Source: Hygrocybe punicea
Taxonomy: Eukaryota > Basidiomycota > Agaricomycetes > Agaricales > Hygrophoraceae
Direction of reading: 5' to 3'
Length of the DNA: 64,000 nucleotides
NCBI GenBank assembly: GCA_963556145.1
Contig: OY744465.1
Span: 434,001 to 498,000 of the forward strand
Both the position numbers and the translations under genes were made by a program. Under the pieces are notes generated by a model that had not been told where the DNA came from, ran no database searches, and saw only the letters and a program-made list of their open reading frames with translations. Shown piece by piece: positions 1 through 11,280 of this stretch. Position 1 is the first letter of the stretch. The number at the start of each line of letters is the position of its first letter.

Positions 1-56
1 GTCAGTACTTCCTTTCATTCACCACCCAATCTTTGAATATGATTGTGTTTTCTCAG

Positions 57-2359
57 AGTCATGATAACTACTCCCAAGATGTAGCGACGGCACTGAAAAA
101 TGCACATCGAACAGCACTTGGGTTCATCACGGACACTCTCAGCCACGCTATTTCAGAGGCAAATCTCGTTCAAAGCTTCCATCGGATTATAGGCGCAATC
201 CCAATTTTGGAGGAGCCCTGTTCTCCTCGCAAATTGGACAGATTGCTAAACCTTGAAAGTGGCGAGGTCACTCGGGTACTCAGCAAGCTCCACTCGCTTA
301 CTGTTGTCCCCTTAAGCGACGACGACCCAATCGAACCTCTGCATCCATCCTTCCTGGAGTATGTGATGGATAGCAAGTTGTGTAACAATCAAGATCTCAT
401 CATTCATCCGGGAGTTCAGCAAATTGAACTAGCTCTGGCTTGCTTCAAACGCATGGAACGAGGAACTCTGGACCCGAGCTGGTCTTCGACGACCTCTCAC
501 GTTGAGGTCGGTGTTGGATTGCCAGACGTACCCATGGACGTCCGATATGCCTGCCTGCATTGGGTCACGCACCTCTCCCGGTCACCAGCTGGTGAACCAA
601 CGCTTGTTGCTGCTATGGATGTGTTTCTTTCCAGGCATCTCCATTACTGGCTCACTACGACCTTAACTTTATCCGGAGGCATCAAGAGCGCTATCTCTAT
701 TCTTCAGCTTTTAGGACGGACATGGTTTCCTGTGAGTGCACTCTTGGTGTCTAACCATTAGCCAATGATACTTATCCCCACGATTAGGCGACTTCTCCTG
801 CACGCACTGCTCATAGCCTGAGGCTGCTTGCCGACGTGCAATGCTTCATTTTGACATTTTACCACGTCATCAAGCACCACCCGCATCACATATTTGCGTG
901 CCTCGCCTTGGCACCAACAGCTTCAGTGCTTCAGCAATGTTGGAACCCCGAAGCGTCGCATGCGGTTATACGAGTGCTCCAGGGTTTGGACGCTGAGTGG
1001 GGTTCATTATTGACAACGCTGACTGGTCATGGCAGTGTAGTCGAGAGTGTTGCTTTCTCACCTGACACTACGCGTATCGCATCTTGTTCTGGCGATAGAA
1101 CTGTGCGAATCTGGGATGCAACGACGGGCACCGAGTTGAAAAGGCTGGAGGGACATCGGGATTATGTCCGATCTGTCACATTCTCACCTGACGGCACGCG
1201 TATCGCATCTGGTTCTGACGATAAAACTGTGCGGATCTGGGATGCAACGACGGGCACCGAGTTGAAAAGGCTGGAGGGACATTGGGATTATGTCGGATCT
1301 GTCACATTCTCACCTGACGGTATGCGTATCGCATCTGGTTCTGACGATACAACTGTGCGGATCTGGGATGCAACGACGGGCACCGAGTTGAAAAGGCTGG
1401 AGGGACATCGGGATTATGTCCGATCTGTCACATTCTCACTTGACGGCACACGCATCGCATCTGGGTCTAGTGATAGAACTGTGCGAATCTGGGATGCAAC
1501 AACGGGCACCGAGTTGAAAAGGCTGGAGGGACATCAGCGTGCAGTCCGATCTGTCATACTCTCACCTGACGGTATGCGTCTCGCATCTGGTTCTAGTGAT
1601 AGAACTGTGCGAATCTGGGATGCAACGACGGGCACCGAGTTGAAAAGGCTGGAGGGACATTGGGATTATGTCGGATCTGTCACATTCTCACCTGACGGTA
1701 TGCGTATCGCATCTGGTTCTGACGATAAAACTGTGCGGATCTGGGATGCAACAACGGGCGCCGAGTTGAAAAGGCTGGAGGGACATCAGGATGTGGTCAA
1801 CTCCGTCACATTTTCACCTGATGGCACGCGTATCGCATCTGGTTCTGACGATAAAACTGTCCGGATCTGGGATGCAACAACGGACACCGAGTTGAAAAGG
1901 CTGGGGGGACATCAGGATGTGGTCAACTCTGTCACATTTTCACCTGATGGCACGCGTATCGCATCTGGTTCTGACGATAAAACTGTGCGGATCTGGGATG
2001 CAACAACGGGCACCGAGTTGAAAAGGCTGGAGGGACATCAGGATTCCGTCAAGTTAGTCAGATTCTCACTTGACGGTTTGTGTGTTACATCCAGATCAGC
2101 CGTGTCTGAGCTGACCCATGATCTGGTGACTGGTGCGTTACTGGATGTGACACCGGATTTTCCCCACCTGGACAGTCGCGGATCGTATCGACTAGAGGAC
2201 GAGTGGATTGTAGGTGAAGGCGGTGCGAAATTTTGTTGGGTCCCTGATCAATATCGAGGTACGAGACAGGCATGTCGGGGAAACAAGTTGGTTATTGGGA
2301 CTGAACTCGGTCGTGTCATCATTCTGGATATTGCTCCGGCTGCGCTTCCGAGGCATTAA
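57..2359 (+). CDS. NACHT-WD40 type NLR, 3' part (5' end outside window)
   Basis: This is the C-terminal half of a fungal NOD-like receptor. These are intracellular sensors; several relatives act in non-self recognition. The first exon (about 57-731) encodes the helical region that follows the NACHT NTPase domain in this family, with phrases such as EEPCSPRKLDRLL and LHPSFLEYV. A 56-nt intron (732-787, GTGAGT...TTAG, phase 0) joins it to an exon at 788-2359 with LLADVQCFILTFYHVIK and then nine WD40 repeats. The NACHT P-loop lies upstream of the window. Position 1 begins GTCAGT and a TTCTCAG precedes 57, so another intron probably covers 1-56. The frame is open to TAA at 2357-2359. The family call is firm; the recognition target cannot be told. 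Confidence 0.85.
1025..2090 (+). repeat. Nine tandem 126-bp WD40 repeats
   Basis: Repeat starts are spaced exactly 126 bp (42 codons), at 1025, 1151, 1277, 1403, 1529, 1655, 1781, 1907 and 2033. Each carries a GH...SVTFSPDGTRIASGS...VRIWDATTG pattern. Units 2-8 are almost identical at the DNA level; the ninth is degenerate. Variation is concentrated just after the GH (RDYVRS, WDYVGS, QRAVRS, QDVVNS), where WD40 blades expose a surface. Confidence 0.92.
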
Positions 2360-2823
2360 ATTCTCTGTACGCGGAGAACTACTGCTATATATCGATCCTC
2401 AGTCGTACCCTTTGTGATGCCCGGGGCCTTATTACTACAGACTTGGTTGCTTGACCTGTCGGAACCGGGCTCAGCGTCCCTGCCCGGATATGAATCCGGA
2501 CAAAGTATTCAGGCACTTTCGGTGGTCGGCGCATCACAGCTTTCACAGGCCCTCCTCGATATCAGACAAGGAATAAAACTCGGACAAAATCGACCAGTAG
2601 GTGGCATGTATGCGGTACAACAATTATCAGCAACCGGTGTCCGCATCCTACCAGCAGAAGCTATTCGGCACCGTCGTCCACGGCCACAAGCTATAAATGA
2701 AACTGATAACGCCAAGAAGGTATGCAATGAAACGCAACAGGGGGAAGAAAAGCACGCACCTAGTTTATGTTCTGGAAACTGTCCAAGTTCCAGTCCTAGT
2801 TGCGTACACCCATGACATTGCAA
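2360..2823. other. Intergenic, no gene recognised
   Basis: Between the NLR stop and the left inverted repeat of the Harbinger element. One 133-codon open frame (2414-2815) has no recognisable domain and no support from neighbours. Confidence 0.5.
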
Positions 2824-2886
2824 AATAGGCTACTTCAAAATACGCTGTGGGATTTGCTGTCAGGGACTTGGTCAGACCCTGACAGC
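2824..2886 (+). repeat. Left inverted repeat of the Harbinger element
   Basis: Begins AATAGGCTACTTC. It contains an internal hairpin, TGCTGTCAGGG at 2855-2865 facing CCCTGACAGCA at 2877-2887 with an 11-nt loop. The right arm has a shortened version of the same hairpin. Confidence 0.75.
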
Positions 2887-3720
2887 ACGACAGAACAGAA
2901 ACGGAGTTTGAATGAAAACCAAAACCTAATCCACCCGAAGATGCCGAAACGTCAACGAATCGATAGCGATAACACGACCTCATCAGTAGATCTACACTTT
3001 CTTATTTTGGCTTTGTGCGGCTTTGTGCTTATTTAATCAAGCTTATGCTTTTATCAATAGACTTTTCTTGACTTATCAGGGCTTTTCGAATGCTTTTTGC
3101 TTATTCAATTGGACGTCAGCTTTTGAATTGAGCACTGAGCAGGGAGTATCAATAAGCAATTTCATGAAACTCAGTCTATGTATTTGTTAACATGGTAAGA
3201 ATGGAAGGCACTCAGCGCCTTCAGAAGGAGAGTAGAGGACATTCCTAATCATCGTCCGAGTTGTCGATGCTGTCACTGAGCGCAGCTGAGCTGTAAAAAA
3301 ATTCATTAAGTCCTTCCTTTGGCCGTATTTGGCATGGTTGAACTTAAGCTTCAAACACCATTCATCATTCACTCTGACTCCCTTCTTCAGGCCACTCCTT
3401 CGTGCCCGCTCCCCCCTTCCACCCACTCCCTCCTGCCACATTCCCCCTGGACCATGCTGCACTAGTAAGTATTAAAGTTTTACGTCTATTGTATTCTAAT
3501 AACTACACGACAAACACGACAACAACAGGGGTAACAGGTATAGCTGCGGTGTCAGCGTTGGCACCACCATCACCACCAGCAACGGCAGGCAACAAACATG
3601 GGTAAGGAGGGCAATGGCGGGTATGGCAACGGTGGCCAAGGTGGCCAAGGCCAGGGTCCCACTGCCGGCTAGGTATGTCCCCACTGCCCTTTTTCCACAC
3701 CCACTAACACCTCCGTCAGT

Positions 3721-3774
3721 TACCTTGAGAACACAGGTGGATGTCAATTGACATGCGCCTTTCCTCGACAAGTG
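3721..3774. repeat. 54-bp palindromic repeat, copy 1 (diverged)
   Basis: Core ATGTCAATTGACAT at 3741-3754 is a perfect palindrome. The outer arms (ACCTTGAGAA, ending CTCGACAAGT) only partly match the other copies. Confidence 0.5.
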
Positions 3775-4451
3775 CGGCAACCGTGACACTGGGATGACAA
3801 TGGCATTGAGGAAGATGTTTTTTTTTTCAGGAATATATTGCTGTGCACCCAGATGAGGCGCAGGCAGGGTTGTCACGTAACATCATCAAGAAGGTATGCG
3901 TTTTTTTATTATCCAAGAGCCGTTGATCGGTGACTCAGTGTTTAGTATTCGGCACATACCACCTTGATCAGAATGACCAGAAGACAATTCACTACGCTAG
4001 AGGATCCCACTCCGCACCCCTGGCAGCTTCCTCTCGTGCATCCGGTCGACCTACACGAGCCTCCACTATTGACGCTCCCCAGTCTGATCGCAATCTGTCA
4101 ACCCACGATCCCATAACCCAAGCTCACAGTGAGGATCTAAACCACGGAACTCTCATAGTTCTCATATTACTGGTTTTTCCAGATCTTCTCCAAAGTCCTT
4201 GCCAGCTTTCTCAACGAGTACTCGACCCACTACACCCACTGGATCAAAGCAACACCAACAGATTCATTCTGAGAATTCTGACACACCCCACCATCGTCTG
4301 AGCGGTTCCTCTACAAAGTCTGGCTCTTCAGCGCACTCACCCGGGCCGCCACCTTCTGTAGCCTCTACCAGTTTGGCATCAGCGTGAGTTTTGGTTTCTT
4401 GACTGGTCGTCAGATCATACTGACGAATGCTTTTATTTTTGTATTCCTATA

Positions 4452-4646
4452 TTGCCACATGGAATGTGTTATTCATGCAGAAAACCGATGCAGCCTGGCA
4501 GGGGGCTTTTGTCCGTGCACTCCACCGTTTTTCACCTAAATTGTTTTCAAGTGCATGGTCAGTATCAAGCCTCTCGACTCAACAGCTACTTTACAGGATT
4601 GCTGCGATGTCATTGCGTCCAAATTTTTCCCCCACAGAATGTCTGA
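4452..4646 (+). pseudogene. Captured fragment of a LIM-domain (LRG1-type RhoGAP) gene
   Basis: The frame reads CYSCRKPMQPGRGLLSVHS then VFHLNCFQ. This is a LIM zinc-binding half-site: CxxC, spacer, HxxC. A 46-nt intron (4551-4596, GTGCAT...TTACAG) then joins it to DCCDVIASKFFP, matching the continuation of the first LIM domain in basidiomycete LRG1-like Rho-GTPase-activating proteins. Upstream, 4199-4384 encodes a Ser/Pro-rich linker ending at a GTGAGT donor. The acceptor for the LIM exon is not obvious, the RhoGAP domain is absent, and a stop follows at once. The intron is retained, so capture happened at DNA level. A second exon-like piece lies at about 3833-3894 (EYIAVHPDEAQAGLSRNII, between TTTTTCAG and GTATGC); its source is unknown. 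Confidence 0.6.
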
Positions 4647-4986
4647 TGATGAGGGGATTGCGGTGAAGCTAGTACCACAATGTATATACCGTTATTTAGC
4701 CCAATAACAAATACTATCTTTTGTTACTACAATATCTCGAAAAAGAAAGGAAAGAAAAAGAAAAAGCGGTACAGTTCTTTCAGGTTCTTTCGAGCTTTTT
4801 CAAGCTTAGAAAAGCTCCAGCCAGCTTAAATTAGTGGATCGACCCCGCTAATTTAAGCACGGCGTGCTTATTGCTTTTTGAACTTTTAAAGCTTTTTTGA
4901 GCTTAAAAAAGCACGGAAAGATCTCAAAAGCGGATGTGTAGATCTACTGATGCTCCCTTTGTCCTCCACCTACCAAACGTTGCTAC

Positions 4987-6852
4987 ATGCCTCCGAAGGG
5001 AAAGCAGAAGCAAACCCCAGCCGATACCATAAAGGTCTCCTGGTCCGACTCGTATGATACTGCCAGAACAACTCAACTCCTCAACTGGCTTGATGAACAT
5101 CCAACAGAACGACATATGTTGTTTTCTGATTCAACCCAAGATGCTAGAGCTGAAGGACGTCGTCAAGATGTTGGGAAAGTACAAAAATCTAGATACCATG
5201 CCATGATTGCGGCCTATATCTTTGAAAACGATGGAAACCCCGAATACAAGTGCCATTATACAGCCAACCCTGCAAAATTTACAAAATCAGTTTCAGATTG
5301 GATCACTACGTATGTTTCATGTCTTGCTCTTCATCCGATGCTACCATTTCGTCTGCTGACGCTTCAATAAGTCTCAAGAAGAAATACCGGGAAAAATGTG
5401 TGCAGATGGGCCTTAGCGGTTCTGGCTTGACGTGGGAGCAGCTGATGATTGCTCCTGAGCACCAAAACCTTGCGTGTGGGTTTTCTCTTGTTCCGGAACA
5501 GGAGGAGGACTGATCCAGTATATTTATCAGCAATGATTGAGGCCGACTTTCCTTACTTTCCTCGTCTTCATGGTTATTGGAGGTCTATCCCTAGTTTCAA
5601 CCCTCATGTTGTCTCATCAAACCCAGGTCAAGATCTGCAGTTGGATGCACAAGAACTTCTTTTTTCGAATGCAGGAAGGCGTGATGATGTTACCCTAAAC
5701 GACCCAGGTGCAGGGGTGGCTGAGAGCAGGGTGGCTGAGAGCGGGTCACAACAGGAGAGAAATGTTGTCAACCTTAATGACATCGGTGCCATTCCGGAGC
5801 CCTGGGAGGCGCATCCATCACAAACACGGCAACCAGTTATCCCACTCATGTCCCAGTTTGATTTCCAGGCATTGACATCATCTCAGCTGCCAGTTAATGA
5901 CTGGCCTCCGCTCACACCACCTTTCCAAGTTATTGATACACCTGGATCATCGGGGGCATCCCCTTTCTCCTCCCAGCGATCATCACCAGGCCAAGCGGCC
6001 CCATCACCATGTTTTTCACCTTACTATATCCCATCATCTTCTCGCTCTCAAGTCCACCCAGTGGAGGGTTCTCACCGATCTCAATCATTGTTCCCATCTC
6101 CAATCCCATCGCCCATCACACCACTGAGTGGATCACCTGATTTTACCCCCCCTCCAGAACCTATTCTCTCTAGCTCTTCAATTCAGCAACATGCTTCACA
6201 CCACACATTTTCCCGAGGCCGTGGCAGCTCAGCGCCACCACATGGACCTCCACAAACAGGTAATGCTGCCAGACGATCGCAAGCCGAAACCAATCAGGCT
6301 GGAAACCTTGACAACATGTACACAGTTGCGGCGGGTTTGATGGATCGAAAGAAGGAGCGTGAACATGAGCGTAGCCTCAAAGAGGCAGATATCAAGTTAG
6401 AGAAATGCAAAGCTGAAACTTTGCGACTACAGTACTCACCCGCTGTGATGGATTTGGAGAAGCAGAAGATGGAGATTGAAGCACAGCGCCATCGTGAGCA
6501 TCAAGCCCATCAAGAGTGCCTCATGTCAATGTATATCCGATATGAGGAACTCCGGCTGCAAAATCCTCAGGCAGGTATGTCATGTCCACCTCCTCTCATG
6601 CTCTCTCCAGGTTTATCATCAGCGCCAGGTCCATCGTTGTTGCCTCCCCCTCCCATGCTCCCATCAGTGCCAGGATTATTGCCCCCCGCGCCTATGCTCC
6701 CACCCAGTTTATTATCGGCACCAAGCCAGTGTGTAGACAATTCAGAAGCAGGTTTTGGCACGATGATGGTGGAGGCTGGAAATCATGCAAGAGATTATGG
6801 GCCTGGTGATATAAATGCCTCGGACAATGCAGATGCGAGTGGATATAACTAG
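4987..6852 (+). CDS. Harbinger accessory protein, Myb/SANT-like with coiled coil
   Basis: PIF/Harbinger elements encode a second protein with a Myb/SANT-like domain that helps the transposase bind DNA. Exon 1 starts at ATG 4987 (PPKGKQKQTPADTIKVSW) and contains the SANT-like helices (QLLNWLDEHPTERHMLF). A 62-nt intron (5310-5371, GTATGT...ATAAG) leads to LKKKYREKCVQMGLSGSGLT. The next junction is unclear: either 5432-5501 or a very short 5474-5501 restores frame. The long last exon reads ADFPYFPRLHGYWRS, then a Pro/Ser-rich stretch, a charged coiled coil near 6340-6560 (DRKKEREHERSLKEADIKLE) and a Pro-rich tail, ending TAG at 6850-6852. The ambiguous junction may be a lesion. Confidence 0.65.
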
Positions 6853-7050
6853 GAAATGTGGACAAAAGACACCGTTGATCAATTTCATGCCGCTTACTTT
6901 TTTTTGTAGTATTTTTGACTTCATATATATAGTTTCATTTCATACAAGTGTGATCATTCCATTCAAAAATATAGTACAATAGCAAGAGAACCGAAACAGA
7001 AGCAATGAGTAATGTACACAACAAAATGTGATGGTAGGCAGGAGAGAGAT

Positions 7051-10000
7051 TTACATTGAAGAAGCATACAACGAGCTGGAAAGAAGTACGTCGAGCAAAC
7101 TTTCACGGAATATTGCACCCTCTCGAGCAATCGGAGGCACAGGCCCCATCTCATCCTCTGTCACATCCGCCTCGTATTCGTAACCTTCTGGATTGTAAAA
7201 GAAATCATCGTCTGGATCACGATGTAAACCGGCCAAAACACATTGGTTCCTCCAGCCAAAATCCAAGTTGTCGTCCTCGAACTGTATAATCAGGTTGTGC
7301 AGGATAATACAGCATCGCACCCATAAAATTGCCCATTTATGAAGCCGGTGAGATCCAATCTGTATGCGAAGCTCGCGTAGAGATTGGAATCGGCCTTTCA
7401 GAAGGCCGATAGCATGTTCAGCCCGTACCCGCACCATTGACAAACGATAGTTGAAGCGTTTCTGATTCCGAGAGAGCTCACCCTCAGGTGGCTTCTTGAA
7501 TGGAGGGACGCACCAGCGTCAAATCGGGTAAGCAGAATCTGCCCACATCCAATCGCCTGCAGGAATCAATGTCTGATGGTTTGATGAGATGCGAGTGCTT
7601 TGGAATGCATAGGAATCGTGGGCACTTCCGGTGTGACCAAGGGAGTAGTCGATGAAGCGGAGATTATGGAGTAGCATGACGAATTGTCCATTCATGGAGT
7701 ATTGCGATGATTTATCAAACCAGGCCTCGCCGTGAAGACCAGGTTTCTGGAATAAGGGGAAGGTTGTGCCATCAACAGCGAGCCAGCCATTACGCCATTC
7801 AGGAATGGTTTTTCGCTCGCTCCACTCCTTTGAAAGATGCTTTTCACGATCGGATGGCTCGGACATGGCAAGATCATGGTGCTTGATGATTGCCGTCATG
7901 CAGCGTTTTGTGCAGTTGATAACAGAGCCCGATGACACACCAGCCCAGTCAGCGATGTCTTCAACACTCGATGCGTTTCCGTAATGACCTAAACGATTGA
8001 GAAAGATCGCAAGCTGGATATCGACGGCAATCTGACCGCGAGGGAAAGTACTCATAAAGATTTCATCTGTTGTAATTAGGGATAGGATATGATCAAAGGT
8101 GGCAGGAGCCATGCTGTTACGGATCGCTTCTGCAGCGGGCTCCGGCAACAATCAACTTAACAGGGGATCGGCTTCCAGAGGGGAGAACAGCAGCTTTCAT
8201 TGTTGCTTACAGCTAAGACAACACTGCTAACAGGGGGGGGTCAAGGTCCAATGTCATTGCGAGCCGTGGGGGTTACCCAAAACAAGATGAGTCTGCCCCA
8301 AGAACCAGACTAAACGTAAGGAAAGGAAAAGAAGAAAAAGTCCGAACCAACAACAAGGACAGTAGATATAGTGAATGGACTTGAGGGGAGGTAAATGGGA
8401 ATCCAACCATGAAGCTACAACATGTCCAACTACACCATGTTTTCACCATGAGGCGGACATGAGGCGTCCTCATGTCGATGTTCTCGCGATCCAACTGGAG
8501 GCCCAGGTGTCATTGAGGAATAGAGGGGGTCCGGATGACTCGGATGATTTGTCATCGGATCATGTGATGTGCAGAATTGCCTATTCGGGGTCTACACTTG
8601 CTGTAACAGGCAAGTGCGCAGTCTGGCAAGTGCATTGCACGGTCGGGTCGAAGATGGGTATCGTCCAGTGTAGGATTGGTGATGAGAGTGTCTTGAGGTA
8701 GCGGGGACATAGCGAAAGGTCGATATAAAGGAAAACAAAGGAATGTATGGAGGGAAAACCAACTAGGATGGTGGGATAGTCGAGGTCAGACATGTGAACA
8801 GCATAAGCTGTACCGGATGATGATGTCTGTGTCGATGACATATCGAGGAGCAATGTCTTGTCCTGTCTGTGGAACAATGCAATCCACCTGATGTCGGTAT
8901 TCGTCCAAGAAAGGGTATCATTGTAAACGAGTGTGGGAGGTATCAAGATGAAAGATGGAAAAGGATAAATGAATGTGGGTCCAGGTTTCGAGTCATGGCA
9001 TGAGTGACAAGCTGTGGGAACAAGTCATCGGGTACTGCATTGAAGCGGTGTCGTGCGAACAATATACGATAGGGGTTGGTTCACTGTTTGGGAAGTCGTA
9101 TGGTCTGTGGTCGAAGTCCAAAAGAGTATGCTCCGGCGATGGTCGGATTAGAGAGAACAGTGAAATGTCTTGTGATCGGGGATTGTTCAGAGTTCGCATG
9201 CAGGTGAGGAATGTCGTCGGATCGTCAGGGAGGATAATGGTGGGCACAGGGTACGAATATGGAAACCAAATATCCGGGAATGGCAATTGTCAATTACGTG
9301 TCGATATATTGTTGAGGTGGAAGTCAGAAGTATCAATGGCGGAAGGGTTTTGGTGCCGATGCCAAAGATAGATCATAACAAGGTAGAAACCGATCAGGAA
9401 GGTGATGGCAATGCTGCCAATAACAATTACAGTAATGAGCTGTGTCGGGAGTACAGCCATTGTGAATCGGTTTGTCGTGGGATGAAGTCAACAATATGTC
9501 AGGGCGAGGGAAAAGACAATAGCGATGATGTCCGTCGGCAAGGAGACTATTTGGGTACAGCAAGGTAACGTGGGGATGTGTCCATGGTCGGTCTGGATTG
9601 TTCTAGAAGAAGAAAGGAAGAAAAGAGAACAAGGACAAGAATAAACAACAATGTCCAAAAGAAGACAAAAGGTAAAGGGGAACGAAAAAGGAAGGTATGG
9701 TAAAGTGGAATCGTCATCGTGGGTAGTGGAGTCGGAATCGGAGTTGCGGAGTTGAAAAATGTAACACATGCGGACCTTCCTCTGGAAGCGAATTGGGCTA
9801 TTTTCTTTGTACCACAGCAAAAGGTTGATTTGCAGATTATGAGGAATGGGCGTGCGGTTGTGAAGATAGCGAGTGTTGAGGATGTAATCGTGCAAGGCTT
9901 TAAACCTCTCATGCACTAGTGTGAGCAGCTCCATCTCGTCAACATCGCTTGATGGAGCAACTGAGCTATCACGAATGTGCAGAGATGAACGCTCGGATAT

Positions 10001-10252
10001 AGGTGAGATTGCTCGGAGAGATGATGGGGGACTGATGCTCATCGCAAATGAGAGGGGAGATGATGGATCGTCATGAGTGTCTTGATCGCTATTGCCATCG
10101 CTGTCGCTATCTTCGTCATCCGATAAAATATACTTGAGGAGCTGTAAGCTTGTCTGTGCGTAGCGTTCTTCAAGGGCCTGAAGCAACTGTTTCCGCTTTG
10201 TGAGGCGATCCTGAGGTGGGCGAGGAGGACGTGAATTGGGGAGTTGGGGCAT
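7051..10252 (-). pseudogene. PIF/Harbinger DDE transposase with one in-frame stop
   Basis: The transposase cuts and pastes the element. Exon 1 (10252-9768, ATG at 10252) carries an acidic N-terminus and HDYILNTRYL...WYKENSPIRFQRKVR. Exon 2 (8113-7051) continues in phase as MAPATFDHILSLI, giving the usual DDE_Tnp_4 order: helix-turn-helix (VEDIADWAGVSSGSVINC), first Asp in LAVDGTTFP, second Asp in WADSAYP, Glu in VRAEHAIGLLKGRF. A TGA at 7521-7519 interrupts AYPI-stop-RWCVPPF; related proteins have a sense codon, often Arg, so CGA to TGA is likely. Everything downstream stays in frame. The inferred intron (9767-8114, GTGTTA...TAACAG) is 1,654 nt, against 50-70 nt elsewhere, because foreign sequence sits in it. 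Confidence 0.8.
8581..9460 (-). pseudogene. Decayed single-pass membrane protein gene inside the transposase intron
   Basis: From an ATG at 9460 the frame reads MAVLPTQLITVIVIGSIAIT followed by FLIGFYLVMIYLW, an N-terminal membrane anchor. It meets a TGA near 9290 but stays open in the same frame through FPDIWFPYSYPVPTI and PTPIVYCSHDTASMQYP to about 8996. One frameshift then connects to SKPGPTFIYPFP, LSWTNTDIRWIALFHRQ and a C-terminus ending at 8581. The run of protein-like sequence across one stop and one shift suggests a dead gene. I do not recognise the family. It lies wholly within the Harbinger transposase intron, so it is either captured cargo or a later insertion. Confidence 0.4.
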
Positions 10253-10350
10253 TTCATTAACCAGTGCTTGCGTCTGGTCTCACTATCTCGGTCTGTTTAG
10301 GTTGGCAGTTATATTCAAACTCAGAACACCGATAACTGGAACTGTTGGAC

Positions 10351-10402
10351 GCTGTCAGGGTCTTGACAGCAAATCCCACAGCGTATTTTGAAGTAGCCTA
10401 TT
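10351..10402 (-). repeat. Right inverted repeat of the Harbinger element
   Basis: Reverse complement of 2824-2862 over 39 nt without mismatch, then the 13-nt block. It lacks 11 nt that the left arm has between the two blocks. Confidence 0.75.
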
Positions 10403-10739
10403 ATATGGGCAGAAATGGGTACGAAAATGGAGCCTGTCCGCAGAAAGAGGAATGCACAGTGGAAACCGAAGAGCGTGGTGTATGTAAACTAGACCACTGC
10501 AATGAGTATGAGCGCGGGGTAACCATAACGACAACGCGGCATACAGCTTGATATGATGGCACGCTCAGCGGCCGCAGGAGTGACGCCTTGAATAGAGATG
10601 GAAAGTGTAAATGGGAGGGAACATCTGAAAGGACAAAGAAAAATCGCAGTGGTCTCTGAATCTCATTATCGCCAATCCGAGTTGAACTTTGGACAACTAG
10701 TTGGTGTTACTTCCCAAGGACTTCCATCATTGGGTTCGA
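10403..10739. other. Spacer between two transposons
   Basis: No coding gene or repeat recognised between the Harbinger right end and the start of the long-inverted-repeat element. Confidence 0.5.
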
Positions 10740-11280
10740 AGGCAGAGGTAACACCTCAGGAGTTCCAACATTTAGTTGGGGTCTAAAGTGGTTTCTAAAG
10801 TGAGCGGAAAAATATAATTTTTAGATTTACATTTAGGCCTAGCCTAAATATTGAATTTAAGTCACAAATAAATGTACATCTAAAGTATTTATTTAGTTTC
10901 ATCTTTAGACTAGTTTTACAATTAAAATGATGACCTGTTCTAGATTGTGGAAGGAAAACAGAATTTCGCTACAAGTTTACTCAAATTTGCTAGTCTAAAT
11001 TTAGGTATCATCCAAAGGCAGGCCAAAATTTAAACTTTCAGTGTGACTAAAATAATGGATTTAATAGTTATCAAAAAAAAAATTTCGGCGGTTATCAACA
11101 TTCCAAATTTCAATCAGAACTAAAGCTATTGCCCGCGCAATCGCCCACCCGTCGTCCACCCGTCGTCCACCCATCGCCCACCCATCGCCCACCCGTCGCC
11201 CACCTCCCAATCATGACCTGAACCCAGCTCCGACGTCGACAAAACCAATCAATTTTTTTTTTTTCGACCTCACACCCACC

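Larger units (their letters stand above)
2981..4952. mobile_element. Nested inverted-repeat element carrying a captured gene fragment
   Basis: A 17-nt perfect inverted repeat, CATCAGTAGATCTACAC at 2981-2997 and its complement at 4936-4952, bounds 1.97 kb. It sits inside the left arm of the Harbinger element. Both subterminal zones are rich in AGCTTTT/GCTTTTT motifs. No transposase is present; the interior holds scattered exon-like pieces, one of them a LIM domain. A clean target duplication is not seen, so the exact ends are tentative. Confidence 0.5.
2824..10402 (-). mobile_element. PIF/Harbinger-like DNA transposon, degraded, with nested insertions
   Basis: A 39-nt perfect inverted repeat bounds the region: 2824-2862 against 10364-10402. 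A second inverted block of 13 nt follows (2874-2886 against 10351-10363). Further inward the arms are still similar but diverged (both contain GAGTTTGAAT), so the original inverted repeat was longer. Between them lie the two genes expected of a Harbinger element: a Myb/SANT-like protein with coiled coil (4987-6852, +) and a DDE transposase (10252-7051, -), convergent. A 3-bp target duplication is not obvious. The element is expanded by an inverted-repeat insertion (2981-4952) and by foreign sequence in the transposase intron. The boundaries could belong to an outer element, but the pairing of both Harbinger genes inside them favours this reading. Confidence 0.7.

Noticed and set aside
8375..9568. 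Plus-strand open frames over the transposase intron
   Set aside because: They are shadows of the minus-strand membrane-protein remnant, which has the more protein-like sequence.
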